Assembly: GCA_002368735.1 (NCBI GenBank)
Contig: DFEQ01000014.1
Span: 1-23,077, forward strand
Source of the DNA: Christensenella sp. UBA3798
GTDB lineage: Bacteria; Bacillota; Clostridia; Christensenellales; CAG-1252
Length of the DNA: 23,077 nt
Direction: 5' to 3'
Of the stretch, positions 15,833 to 23,077 are shown piece by piece. Position numbers and translations under genes: made by a program. Below the pieces are notes generated by a model. It did not search any database, had not been told where the DNA came from, and worked only from the letters and a program-made list of their open reading frames with translations. Within the stretch, counting starts at the first letter, position 1. Every line of letters begins with the position of its first letter.

Positions 15833-17011
15833 ATGAAAGGGGAGAGGATATATCTCGATCATGCGGCTACCACGCCGACGGATGAAATCGTCGTTAGGGA
15901 GATGCTCCCTTACTTTTGCTCCGTTTTCGGCAATGCGAGCAGCACGCACAAGGCGGGGCGGGAAGCCGTCGCCGCCGTTGACCGTGCTCGTGAGAGGGTA
16001 GCGCGACAGATCAACGCCTCTCCTTCCGAAATATACTTCACCGCCGGGGGCACCGAAGCGGATAATTGGGCTGTCCGCGGCATTGCGGAAGCCTATAAAG
16101 ACAAGGGCAAACATATCGTCGCTTCCGCCGTTGAGCACCCCGCCGTCCTCGGCGCTCTCAACAAACTGTGCGAGGCAGGCTTTGACGTCACCTATCTTCC
16201 CGTAGACTCAGAGGGGCGGGTCAGCCCCCAAAGCGTGCGCGAAGCTCTCCGCGACGATACCGTGCTCCTTACCGTTATGACGGTCAATAACGAGGTCGGC
16301 ACGGTGATGCCCATTCGCGAGATCGCCGCTATCGCTAGGGAGAAAAAGGTGCTATTTCACACCGACGCGGTGCAGGCGGCAGGGATCGTTCCCCTTGACG
16401 TCAAAGCCCTCGGCGTGGACGCCTTGAGCCTCTCGGCGCATAAATTCTACGGACCCAAAGGGGTCGGCGCCCTCTATTTGCGCAAAGGGGTAAAGATCAA
16501 GAGCATCCTCCCCGGAGGGGAGCAGGAGCGCTCGCTGCGCGGCGGCACGTACAATACTCCCGCCATAGTGGGCATGGGGGCAGCTCTCGCCGCTTCGGTC
16601 TCGGAGCTGGACGAGCGGCGCGCGCATTTACTTTCCCTTCGCGAGAGGTTCCTATCCCTCCTCGGCGACTACGTCTCTTTGAACGGCGGGGGAGAAAGCC
16701 ATCCCGGCATCGTCAATCTCCTGTTTTACGGCGTAAAGAACGAAGATTTATTATCCGCCCTCGACCAAGCGGGCGTCGAGGCTTCTGCGGGAAGCGCCTG
16801 CTCCTCGGGGAGTACCGAGCCCTCGCACGTCCTCGCCGCAATGGGCAGGACGGAAAGCGAGATAAGGTCTTCCGTCCGCTTCTCCTTCGGCAAGGAGAAT
16901 ACTTTGGAGGAGATAGGCAGGGCGGTGGACGTAATACGCGAGATCTCTCAGCGGCTCAGGAGGGATGTCGATCTCTTTAAACAGGGCGCTTCGCCCAAGA
17001 AAAACGTGTGA
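15833..17011 (+). CDS. Cysteine desulfurase (NifS/IscS family)
   Basis: PLP enzyme that takes sulfur from cysteine to form a persulfide, used for Fe-S clusters and tRNA thiolation. ATG 15833 yields the standard beginning ERIYLDHAATTP and a 392-residue protein. No good Shine-Dalgarno lies directly upstream (only GAGGG at 15813-15817, 15 bases away), so coupling with glyA, whose stop ends at 15830, seems likely. Key residues: the His in VEHPAV near residue 103, the PLP Lys204 in SAHKFYGPKG, and catalytic Cys323 in ASAGSACSSGS. The long active-site loop marks class I (NifS/IscS), not SufS. No iscU, iscR or mnmA neighbour is present, so the sulfur acceptor cannot be named and I give no gene symbol. 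The C-terminus ends in a short basic tail. Confidence 0.93.
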   Translation: MKGERIYLDHAATTPTDEIVVREMLPYFCSVFGNASSTHKAGREAVAAVDRARERVARQINASPSEIYFTAGGTEADNWAVRGIAEAYKDKGKHIVASAVEHPAVLGALNKLCEAGFDVTYLPVDSEGRVSPQSVREALRDDTVLLTVMTVNNEVGTVMPIREIAAIAREKKVLFHTDAVQAAGIVPLDVKALGVDALSLSAHKFYGPKGVGALYLRKGVKIKSILPGGEQERSLRGGTYNTPAIVGMGAALAASVSELDERRAHLLSLRERFLSLLGDYVSLNGGGESHPGIVNLLFYGVKNEDLLSALDQAGVEASAGSACSSGSTEPSHVLAAMGRTESEIRSSVRFSFGKENTLEEIGRAVDVIREISQRLRRDVDLFKQGASPKKNV

Positions 17012-17013
17012 GG

Positions 17014-17030
17014 ACCGCATAGCGGTTTTT
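17014..17030 (+). other. Short terminator-like hairpin in the pcrA leader
   Basis: Bases 17014-17018 (ACCGC) pair with 17022-17026 (GCGGT) around a three-base ATA loop, and four further T residues follow (17027-17030). The hairpin fills most of the 25-base gap between the cysteine desulfurase stop and the pcrA ATG. It directly follows a GAGG (17010-17013), the only Shine-Dalgarno candidate, and would bring that site to about ten bases from the start codon when folded. With only five base pairs it is a weak terminator at best. Confidence 0.5.
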
Positions 17031-17036
17031 ATAAAA

Positions 17037-19232
17037 ATGGATCTCAGTAAACTCAATCCGGAACAATTACAGGCAGTAGAGGCCACCGAGGGAGCGGTGC
17101 TCGTCCTCGCGGGCGCAGGGAGTGGCAAGACCCGCGTCCTGACCTATCGAGTTGCCTATTTGATAGACGACAAGAAGGTCGAGCCTTATTCCATCCTCGC
17201 CATCACCTTTACGAATAAAGCGACGAACGAGATGAAAGAGAGGCTGGATTCTCTCCTCGGCGAAAACGCGGGCGTGTGGGTGTCTACCTTCCATTCGCTC
17301 TGCGCGCGCATTTTGCGCTACAATGCCGAAAAGCTCGGATATGACAAGAATTTTACGATATACAGCGACGCCGATAAGGAGCGCGTTATCAAGCGCATCA
17401 TCGCCAATAAGCATATCGAGAAAAACGGCTTTGAAACCAAAGTCGCCTTCCATATCGGCAATGCCAAGACCTATATGATATCGCCCGACGAATACCGCAC
17501 CGAGTGCGGCGACCGCGACGCGATGGAGATATGCGACGTCTACGAAGCCTACGAGGAGGAGCTCAGAGCAGCCAACGCGATGGACTACGACGACCTGCTT
17601 ATCAAGACATATCTTCTATTCTCCGAATTCCCCGACGTGCTCGCGCGTTATGCCGAGCGCTTCCGCTATATACATATCGACGAATATCAAGATACCAGCC
17701 GTTTGCAGTTCAAGATAGCCGAAATGCTCGCCAGTCGTCACGGCAACATCTTCGCCGTCGGCGACGAGGACCAAAGTATCTACGGTTGGCGCGGCGCGGA
17801 TATCCAGAATATCCTCGACTTCCAAAAGGATTTCCCCGAAGCGCGCATCATTAAGCTCGAGCGCAACTATCGCAGCACCACCAATATTCTAAACGCCGCG
17901 AACTCGGTCATCGCCAATAACCGCGGCCGCTTTGACAAAAAGTTGTGGACCGACCAAGCGGGCGGCGTGCGTGTGGAGAGCTATACGGGGGAGGATGACC
18001 GCGATGAAGCGGACTACGTCGTCAGGCAGATAGCGAGCCTCGTCAGGGGGCAGGGCTATTCTCCGAGCGCCTTTGCCATCTTGGTGCGTATCAACGCCTT
18101 GACCAAGAAGTTTGAGGAAAAACTGCGCTTCTATCGCTTGCCGTATAAAGTGTACGGCGGCTTCAAGTTCTATGAAAGAAAGGAGGTCAAGAGCCTTCTC
18201 GCCTACTTCCGCGCCATCGTCAATCCGCGCGATAACGACGCCTTCCTTCGCATCATCAACACCCCGAAGAGGGGTATCGGCGACAGCGTGATAGAGGAGA
18301 TAGCCACACTCTCTGCCGAGCGGGGCATCAGTATCTCCGACGTATTGTTCGGAGAAGCGGAAGAGTTCTTATCCCCACGTTCGGCAAAGAAACTCGCCGC
18401 GTTCAAATCGCTCTTCGATAAGCTCCTCGCGCAAAGCCGCAATATGGGTCTCGGTGACTTTGCCGAGTACGTCGCGGAGGAAGCGGGCTTCTTCCTCGCC
18501 TTTGCGGGGGATAAAGAGGAGGATATCTCGCGCAAGGAGAATATCAACCAGCTCATCGGCGAAATAAAGGACTTCGAGAAGGAGAATTCGGGCGCTTCCA
18601 TCGAGGAGTATCTGCAGTCGGTCTCCCTGGTGTCCGATACCGACGAGATACAGAGCGAGGAGTGCGTCGTGCTCTCCACCGTGCATTCGGTCAAGGGGTT
18701 GGAGTTCGACGTCGTCTTCGTGACGGGGCTCGAGGAGAACGTCTTCCCCTCGCAGTCCTACAACAAGACCACCGCCGAGATAGAGGAGGAGCGCCGCGTG
18801 ATGTACGTGGCGATGACCCGCGCGAAAAAGAGGCTGTATCTGACCTGCGCGCGCTCGCGCTTTATGTACGGCTCCACGCAGTATAACCCCAAGAGCCGCT
18901 TCTTGAAAGAGGCGAACGTGACGCGCCCCGCAACCATTCCTTCTTCTACTTCCGTCGGGACTTCGCGCCCCTTCGCCGGTGGTCAACAAAGCGCGGTCGA
19001 GGCGCCCAAGCGCTCTCGCGACGAGATAGTTCGCTCTGTCAACGGCGCGGCGGCGGATCTGTCCAAGCTCCCCTCGGGCTCTATCGACTATAAGCTCGGC
19101 GAAAAGGTCGTGCACCCGCGCTACGGTGTGGGCAGGATAATCCAAATCACGGGGGACAACGCCAGCGTTGCCTTCGACGGTCTCGGTATCAAACAGTTCA
19201 ATATGAAGGTCGCACCCTTCAAAAAAGCCTAA
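17037..19232 (+). CDS. pcrA: ATP-dependent DNA helicase PcrA (UvrD/Rep family)
   Basis: 3'-5' superfamily 1A helicase for nucleotide excision repair, plasmid rolling-circle replication and removal of RecA or RNA polymerase from DNA. ATG 17037 gives the typical MDLSKLNPEQLQAV beginning and 731 residues; in-frame codons reach back to 16965 inside the previous gene, but that sequence is not helicase-like. Motifs in order: Walker A AGAGSGKT (25-32), TFHSLCARILR (motif Ib region), DEYQDT (215-220, Walker B), GDEDQSIYGWRGA (III), LERNYRST (IV), VHSVKGLEFDVVFVTGLEENVFPS (V), and EEERRVMYVAMTRAKKRLYL (VI). After a variable linker, the last ~45 residues form the Tudor-like domain (GEKVVHPRYGVGRI) that in PcrA contacts RNA polymerase. 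It forms the usual pair with ligA, 11 bases downstream. Confidence 0.97.
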   Translation: MDLSKLNPEQLQAVEATEGAVLVLAGAGSGKTRVLTYRVAYLIDDKKVEPYSILAITFTNKATNEMKERLDSLLGENAGVWVSTFHSLCARILRYNAEKLGYDKNFTIYSDADKERVIKRIIANKHIEKNGFETKVAFHIGNAKTYMISPDEYRTECGDRDAMEICDVYEAYEEELRAANAMDYDDLLIKTYLLFSEFPDVLARYAERFRYIHIDEYQDTSRLQFKIAEMLASRHGNIFAVGDEDQSIYGWRGADIQNILDFQKDFPEARIIKLERNYRSTTNILNAANSVIANNRGRFDKKLWTDQAGGVRVESYTGEDDRDEADYVVRQIASLVRGQGYSPSAFAILVRINALTKKFEEKLRFYRLPYKVYGGFKFYERKEVKSLLAYFRAIVNPRDNDAFLRIINTPKRGIGDSVIEEIATLSAERGISISDVLFGEAEEFLSPRSAKKLAAFKSLFDKLLAQSRNMGLGDFAEYVAEEAGFFLAFAGDKEEDISRKENINQLIGEIKDFEKENSGASIEEYLQSVSLVSDTDEIQSEECVVLSTVHSVKGLEFDVVFVTGLEENVFPSQSYNKTTAEIEEERRVMYVAMTRAKKRLYLTCARSRFMYGSTQYNPKSRFLKEANVTRPATIPSSTSVGTSRPFAGGQQSAVEAPKRSRDEIVRSVNGAAADLSKLPSGSIDYKLGEKVVHPRYGVGRIIQITGDNASVAFDGLGIKQFNMKVAPFKKA

Positions 19233-19243
19233 AGAGGTAGCTT

Positions 19244-21181
19244 ATGGGTAGGATGGAAGAGCTCGTCGCACTTCTCAATAAGTACGCGAAAGAGTATTAC
19301 GAAAACGATGACCCCACCGTCTCCGACGCGGAGTACGACGCGCTGTACGACGAACTCGTGATGCTCGAGCAGTTCGGCGGTTTGGTTCTGCCCGATTCTC
19401 CCACGCGTAGGGTAGGGGGACGCCCGAACGAGGGTTTCCGCCAAGTCAAGCACAAAGAGCGCCTTTACAGCCTGGATAAGACCAAGACGGTGGAGGGCGT
19501 CGGTGAATGGATGAATAAGCTCGGGAAGGGCGAAACGGTGGATTTGACCTTGGAGTACAAGTACGACGGGCTTACCCTCAATTTGACCTACGAAGGGGGA
19601 AGGCTCATTCGTGCCTGCACTCGCGGTGACGGCGAGGTGGGCGAAGAGGTCACCGAACAGGTCAAGACCATCAAGAACGTCCCCTTGACCATTCCCTTCC
19701 AAGGGGAGATAGACGTTTCGGGCGAGGGGGTGATGCCCCTTTCCTCCCTTGAAAAGTACAACATGGACGCAAAAGTTCCCTTGAAGAACGCGCGCAACGG
19801 CGTGGCGGGGGCGATCCGCAATCTTGACGTTGCCGAGACGGCGCGGAGAGGCTTGTCCTTCTATGCCTACAACGTGGGTTATCACAAGGGGATAGAGTTT
19901 CATTATCAACACGAGGTGCACCGCTTTTTGATAGAGCAGGGCTTCAACGTAGGGGATTATTTCAAGGTCGTCAGCGATTTCGACGAGGTCAAAAGGTTGC
20001 TTGCGGAAGCGGAAGAAAAGCGCCCGCATTTGGACTTCTTGATAGACGGCATGGTCTTTAAGGCGGATTCCTTTGCTTTGCGTGAAATGCTCGGATTTAC
20101 TGAGAAATTCCCACGTTGGGCGCTTGCCTATAAGTTCAAGGCGGAAGAGCTCACCACCGTCGTGCGCGACGTGCTGTGGCAGGTGTCGCGTACGGGCAAA
20201 CTCAACCCCCTTGCCGTCCTCGACCCCGTGGATATCGGCGGGGCTACGGTGTCGCGCGCCACGCTGTCCAATATCAGCGAGATCCGCCGCAAAGGCATCC
20301 GCATCGGCGACCGCGTTTTCGTTCGCCGTTCGGGCGACGTCATTCCCGAAATTACAGGGGTCGCCGAGGAGGTCGAGGGTGCGCGCGAGGTGGAAAAACC
20401 CGCGGTGTGTCCCGTCTGCGGTTCTCCCGTCGTGGAGAAGGGTGTCTTTCTCTATTGCTCCAATGAGGAGAATTGCGCCCCAAAGCTCATCTCGGCGATA
20501 GAGCACTTTTGCTCCAAGGATGCCCTGGATATCGACGGCTTGTCCGAAAAGACCATCGAGCAATTCTATAACGAACTCGGGCTGAAATACGCCTATGAAC
20601 TCTTTGACCTCACCAAGGAGCAGCTTCTTTCCTTGGACGGCTTCAAGGATAAAAAGGCGGAAAAGCTCGTCGCGGGCATCCAAAAAGCAAAGAGCACTAC
20701 CTTGGCGCGCTTCCTCTATGCAATCGGTATTCCCAACGTAGGCAAGAAAGCGGCGTACGTCCTTGCCGAGACCTACGAAACGTTGGACAGGATAAGAGCG
20801 GCGTCGGTGGACGACATCGCCTCTATCGAGGACTTCGGACTCATCACGGCAAGCGGCATCGTGGACTACTTCGCGGATAGCGATAACGCCGCCTATATCG
20901 ACGCGCTTCTCGAAAAGGGCGTCACTTTCCTCAAGGAGGAAAAGACTGAGGGAGTATTCTCGGGGAAGACCGTCGTCATCACGGGCACCCTATCCTCCTA
21001 CAAGCGCTCCGCGGCGCAGGAGGAGATACGCAAGAGAGGGGGAAAAGTCGCCGAGAGCGTCAGCAAGATGGTGGACCTCGTCGTAGTCGGCGAGGATGCG
21101 GGCAGTAAGCTCGATAAGGCGAAAAAACTCGGCATCGAGGTCATCGACGAAGCGGCGTTCCTCGAGCTTTTGAAGCAGTAA
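19244..21181 (+). CDS. ligA: NAD-dependent DNA ligase
   Basis: Seals nicks in DNA in replication and repair using NAD+ as AMP donor. ATG 19244 has AGAGGT (19233-19238) five bases upstream; ATG 19253 is a possible second start. Length 645 residues, slightly shorter than the usual ~670. Domain order: NAD-binding Ia (~1-60), adenylation with the nucleophile Lys106 in EYKYDGL, OB-fold (~310-385), zinc finger with Cys389, 392, 405 and 411, helix-hairpin-helix repeats (~415-565) and a BRCT domain (~570-645, GKTVVITGTLSSYKR). The adenylation region reads KYDGL and LYSLDKTKT where common LigA has K(I/L)DGL and MLSLDNAF, so it is a somewhat divergent member, but all key residues are present. Confidence 0.95.
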   Translation: MGRMEELVALLNKYAKEYYENDDPTVSDAEYDALYDELVMLEQFGGLVLPDSPTRRVGGRPNEGFRQVKHKERLYSLDKTKTVEGVGEWMNKLGKGETVDLTLEYKYDGLTLNLTYEGGRLIRACTRGDGEVGEEVTEQVKTIKNVPLTIPFQGEIDVSGEGVMPLSSLEKYNMDAKVPLKNARNGVAGAIRNLDVAETARRGLSFYAYNVGYHKGIEFHYQHEVHRFLIEQGFNVGDYFKVVSDFDEVKRLLAEAEEKRPHLDFLIDGMVFKADSFALREMLGFTEKFPRWALAYKFKAEELTTVVRDVLWQVSRTGKLNPLAVLDPVDIGGATVSRATLSNISEIRRKGIRIGDRVFVRRSGDVIPEITGVAEEVEGAREVEKPAVCPVCGSPVVEKGVFLYCSNEENCAPKLISAIEHFCSKDALDIDGLSEKTIEQFYNELGLKYAYELFDLTKEQLLSLDGFKDKKAEKLVAGIQKAKSTTLARFLYAIGIPNVGKKAAYVLAETYETLDRIRAASVDDIASIEDFGLITASGIVDYFADSDNAAYIDALLEKGVTFLKEEKTEGVFSGKTVVITGTLSSYKRSAAQEEIRKRGGKVAESVSKMVDLVVVGEDAGSKLDKAKKLGIEVIDEAAFLELLKQ

Positions 21182-21238
21182 ACCCCTTTTTATCCGAAAA
21201 AACAATTTTTTTGAAGTGGCTTTTCATCTAAGAAACGC

Positions 21239-21268
21239 TTGTATTTTCCGCACGAACTATGCTATGAT
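21239..21268 (+). promoter_or_regulatory. Extended -10 promoter for yicC-gmk-rpoZ-coaBC
   Basis: TTGTAT (21239-21244) and TATGAT (21263-21268) are 18 bases apart, and the -10 box is preceded by TGC (21260-21262), giving the extended TGnTATNAT form. Transcription would begin near 21275, leaving a leader of about 45 bases. The 139-base gap (21182-21320) otherwise holds A/T-rich sequence and a leader hairpin. I see no convincing terminator for ligA. Confidence 0.7.
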
Positions 21269-21287
21269 ATAGAATAATCTTAAATAT

Positions 21288-21307
21288 GGGCATACGCATA
21301 TATGCTC
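21288..21307 (+). other. Leader hairpin just upstream of the yicC ribosome-binding site
   Basis: Bases 21288-21294 (GGGCATA) can pair with 21301-21307 (TATGCTC), seven pairs with one G-U, around a six-base loop. The stem ends three bases before the GGAGG (21310-21314) used for the yicC start at 21321. It leaves the ribosome-binding site open, so it may serve as a 5' stabilising structure. Functional meaning is unproven. Confidence 0.4.
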
Positions 21308-21320
21308 GCGGAGGCGCACA

Positions 21321-22193
21321 ATGTACAGCATGACGGGATACGGCAGAGGTGAGGCGGAGAAAAACGGTCGCACCCTCGTCGTGGAACTAAAGAGCGTTAA
21401 TCACAGATTCCTCGATCTATCCATCAAGCTCCCCCGTGCTTTGCTTTTTGCCGAAGACGCGATGAAAAAAGCGATCTCCGCCCGCGTCAGCAGAGGTCAT
21501 ATCGACGTATTCACCACCTATACCGCCCCCAAGGATCAAGGGGTCCTCACCCTTAATAAAGCCGTTGTCGAGAATTATATCGAGATGGGCAGGGAACTAT
21601 CCGCCGCATTCGGCGTCAAGAACGACCTGACCGCCTCCTCCCTCCTTCGCGTGCAGGGTGTGACGGAGGAGACTATCGTCGCCGCGCCCGAAGAGGAGAT
21701 ACTTTCTCTCGTCCGCGAAGCAACGAACGCCGCCTTGGATTCTCTCCTCAAAATGCGCGATACCGAGGGCAAAGCCATCACGCAGGACATCCTTTCCAAG
21801 ATAGACGAGATAGAGCGCTTAACGGGTGTTATCGAGACACGCGCGCCCCATGTCGCCGAGGAATATAAGTCCCGTTTGGAAGAGACCGTCCGCGAGGCGC
21901 TTTCCGGCGCGGAGGTGGACGAGACCCGCCTCCTGACCGAGGTAGCCCTCTTTGCGGATAAGTGCGCCATCGACGAGGAGCTCGCCAGGCTCCACGCCCA
22001 TATCGCCCATTATCGCGCTATCCTCTCCACAGAACCCACGGCAGGGCGGAAACTTGACTTTTTGACGCAGGAACTCAACCGTGAGGCGAATACCATCGGC
22101 AGCAAAGCGAACGATTCCTTCATTGCCGAGAACGTCGTTCTCTTGAAGTGCGAGATAGAGAAGGTCCGCGAGCAGATACAGAATTTGGAGTGA
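21321..22193 (+). CDS. yicC: YicC/YloC family endoribonuclease
   Basis: YicC of E. coli is an endoribonuclease reported to act on the small RNA RyhB; the Bacillus homologue YloC has similar activity. ATG 21321 has GGAGG (21310-21314) with six bases of spacing. The 290-residue length is typical. The N-terminal signature MYSMTGYGRGE, the KSVNHRFLDLSIKLPR segment and the C-terminal FLTQELNREANTIGSKAND block are diagnostic; the middle is helical and charged, in keeping with a family that forms a hexameric clam-shell. It is the first gene of yicC-gmk-rpoZ-coaBC, the Bacillus order except that remA (ylzA) between yicC and gmk is missing. Only 12 bases separate it from gmk. Confidence 0.94.
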   Translation: MYSMTGYGRGEAEKNGRTLVVELKSVNHRFLDLSIKLPRALLFAEDAMKKAISARVSRGHIDVFTTYTAPKDQGVLTLNKAVVENYIEMGRELSAAFGVKNDLTASSLLRVQGVTEETIVAAPEEEILSLVREATNAALDSLLKMRDTEGKAITQDILSKIDEIERLTGVIETRAPHVAEEYKSRLEETVREALSGAEVDETRLLTEVALFADKCAIDEELARLHAHIAHYRAILSTEPTAGRKLDFLTQELNREANTIGSKANDSFIAENVVLLKCEIEKVREQIQNLE

Positions 22194-22205
22194 TCGGAGG
22201 AAGCT

Positions 22206-22814
22206 ATGAAAAGAGGCAAAGTTATCGTCATATCCGGTCCGTCGGGAGTAGGCAAGGGCACGGTCTGCCGTGAGCTGATGAAGAGATACCCCGACCTCGC
22301 CGCCACCACCGTTTCCGTCACGACGCGCGCGCCGCGCCCCGGTGAGGTGGAGGGAGTGCATTACTATTACCGCACCAACGAAGAGTTCGATAAGCTTCTT
22401 GCGGAAGGCAAGTTCCTCGAGACGGTGGATAAATTCACCCATCGTTACGGCACCCTTCTGTCCGAAGTGGAAAGGGTCTTGTCGCAAGGCAAAAACGTCA
22501 TCCTCGAGATCGAGATGATCGGCGGGGCAAACGTCAAAAAAGCCATACCAGACGCCGTCCTCATCTATCTCCTGCCCCCGAGCTTGGAAACCTTGCTCGA
22601 GCGTCTCAACGGCAGAGGGAGCGAGACCGAGGAGCAGATCAAGCTGCGCAATTCGCAGGTGGAGAAGGAATTTGACCAAGCGGAACCCTACGAGTATTTC
22701 GTAGTGAACGACGACTTATCCGTCGCCGTGGAGAACGTTAAAAAAATCATCGATGCCGAGTCGCTGAAAGACGACTTCCGCAACGTGAAAAAAAACTATT
22801 TTGGGAGGAACTAA
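22206..22814 (+). CDS. gmk: Guanylate kinase
   Basis: Phosphorylates GMP (and dGMP) to GDP with ATP; essential for GTP supply and for recycling in (p)ppGpp metabolism. Start ATG 22206 follows GGAGGAAG (22197-22204) closely. Length 202 residues. The P-loop SGPSGVGKGT is at 10-19, followed by the GMP-binding TTRAPRPGEVEGVHYYY, FLE (the glutamate contacting guanine) and RYGT (tyrosine contacting phosphate). One departure: the usual EIDxQGA segment reads EIEMIGGA, so Glu103 replaces the aspartate that contacts the guanine base in known structures. The rest (LPPSLETLLERLNGRG, VVNDDL) is normal. Function as Gmk is supported strongly by context with yicC and rpoZ. Confidence 0.94.
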   Translation: MKRGKVIVISGPSGVGKGTVCRELMKRYPDLAATTVSVTTRAPRPGEVEGVHYYYRTNEEFDKLLAEGKFLETVDKFTHRYGTLLSEVERVLSQGKNVILEIEMIGGANVKKAIPDAVLIYLLPPSLETLLERLNGRGSETEEQIKLRNSQVEKEFDQAEPYEYFVVNDDLSVAVENVKKIIDAESLKDDFRNVKKNYFGRN

Positions 22815-22818
22815 TACC

Positions 22819-23013
22819 ATGATGATCGATCCGCCTATTGATAAACTCATCAAAAAGACCGAATGCCGCTATATGCTGGTTTGCGGCGTTGCCAAGCGCG
22901 CGCGTGAACTTCTGCAACAGGAAGGCGATATGCTCGCCGCCACCAAGCAGAAGCCCATCTCCGTCGCGGCAAAAGAGATCTACGAAGGCAAGGTAAAGAT
23001 CTCCAAAGACTGA
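22819..23013 (+). CDS. rpoZ: DNA-directed RNA polymerase omega subunit
   Basis: Small subunit that helps fold and hold beta-prime in RNA polymerase. ATG 22819 gives 64 residues; GGGAGGAA (22803-22810) lies about ten bases upstream, still usable, and inside the end of gmk. MMIDPPIDKLIKKTECRYMLV matches the family start (P-I-D-L...K-YxLV), and CGVAKRARELL is the hallmark helix; KPISVAAKEIYEGKV is the usual C-terminal helix. No long acidic tail is present, as is common in Bacillota. The gene is 4 bases after gmk and 2 bases before coaBC. Confidence 0.92.
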   Translation: MMIDPPIDKLIKKTECRYMLVCGVAKRARELLQQEGDMLAATKQKPISVAAKEIYEGKVKISKD

Positions 23014-23015
23014 GA

Positions 23016-23077
23016 ATGAAAAGAAAGGTCCTCGTGGGAGTTACGGGCGGGATCGCCGCCTATAAATCCTGTTACCT
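23016..23077 (+). CDS. coaBC: Phosphopantothenoylcysteine decarboxylase/synthetase, 3'-truncated by the window edge
   Basis: Only the first 20 codons are seen: MKRKVLVGVTGGIAAYKSCY. VTGGIAAYK is the FMN-binding start of the CoaC/Dfp flavoprotein domain, which decarboxylates phosphopantothenoylcysteine in coenzyme A synthesis. The position after gmk-rpoZ is where coaBC sits in Bacillota. Whether the fused CoaB domain follows cannot be seen. The start lies two bases after the rpoZ stop without a strong Shine-Dalgarno, implying coupling. Confidence 0.88.
   Translation, partial: MKRKVLVGVTGGIAAYKSCY

Noticed and set aside
19229..20683. Long open frame on the - strand (484 codons) opposite ligA
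   Set aside because: Mirror of ligA codon usage; no motif and no ribosome-binding site that stands out.
21197..21212. A6/T7 hairpin after ligA as terminator
   Set aside because: Only A-T pairs and no GC stem; not a credible rho-independent terminator.
1..23077. Search by eye for tRNA, rRNA, CRISPR repeats, insertion sequences, phage or defence genes
   Set aside because: None seen: the sequence is nearly filled by housekeeping genes on one strand and the gaps are too short or lack the required structure.

Overview
The window is a compact, one-directional run of bacterial housekeeping genes, all on the + strand: 17 complete genes plus a broken gene at each edge (rplS missing its 5' end, coaBC missing nearly everything after its first 20 codons). 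Several genes overlap by 1 to 20 bases and most of the rest are separated by fewer than 15 bases. Gene order (rplS ... dprA-topA-trmFO-hslV-hslU; pcrA-ligA; yicC-gmk-rpoZ-coaBC) is that of Bacillota. Purine-rich Shine-Dalgarno sites, a bacterial-type AspRS and a Bacillota-type HisRS agree. A GC-rich uncultured member of the Clostridia is my best guess; genus or family cannot be read from the sequence.

Layout. 1-327 is the end of rplS (ribosomal protein L19), closed by a clear rho-independent terminator. At 328-583 lies a 256-base gap whose 3' end carries a good SigA-type promoter. This drives an unusual membrane lipoprotein with a carbohydrate-binding-like outer domain and a GT-C-like membrane part (584-2746). 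From 2727 to 10611 comes a DNA/RNA/proteolysis block: comM (yifB), dprA, topA, trmFO, hslV, hslU. From 10624 to 14191 are hisS, aspS and an RseC-like redox membrane protein. Then come trxA, glyA and a cysteine desulfurase (14230-17011), and the repair pair pcrA-ligA (17037-21181). After a 139-base gap with an extended -10 promoter, the last cluster is yicC-gmk-rpoZ-coaBC (21321 onward).

How the genes work together. ComM, DprA, PcrA, LigA and TopA act on DNA (uptake and recombination of transformed strands, unwinding, sealing, supercoil relaxation). HisRS, AspRS, TrmFO and the cysteine desulfurase (sulfur donor for tRNA thiolation and Fe-S clusters) act on tRNA. TrmFO uses the methylene-THF that GlyA makes. 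HslUV is a protease. RseC-like protein and thioredoxin form a small redox pair. YicC, Gmk and RpoZ link RNA turnover, GMP phosphorylation and RNA polymerase.

I found no mobile element, CRISPR array, tRNA, rRNA, phage gene or defence system, and I do not see a new multi-gene system. The points worth a second look are the expanded loop in L19, the lipoprotein/GT-C-like fusion, a strong excess of the word GATATC, a hairpin between the likely ribosome-binding site and start of pcrA, and the loss of xerC and codY from an otherwise conserved Bacillota neighbourhood.
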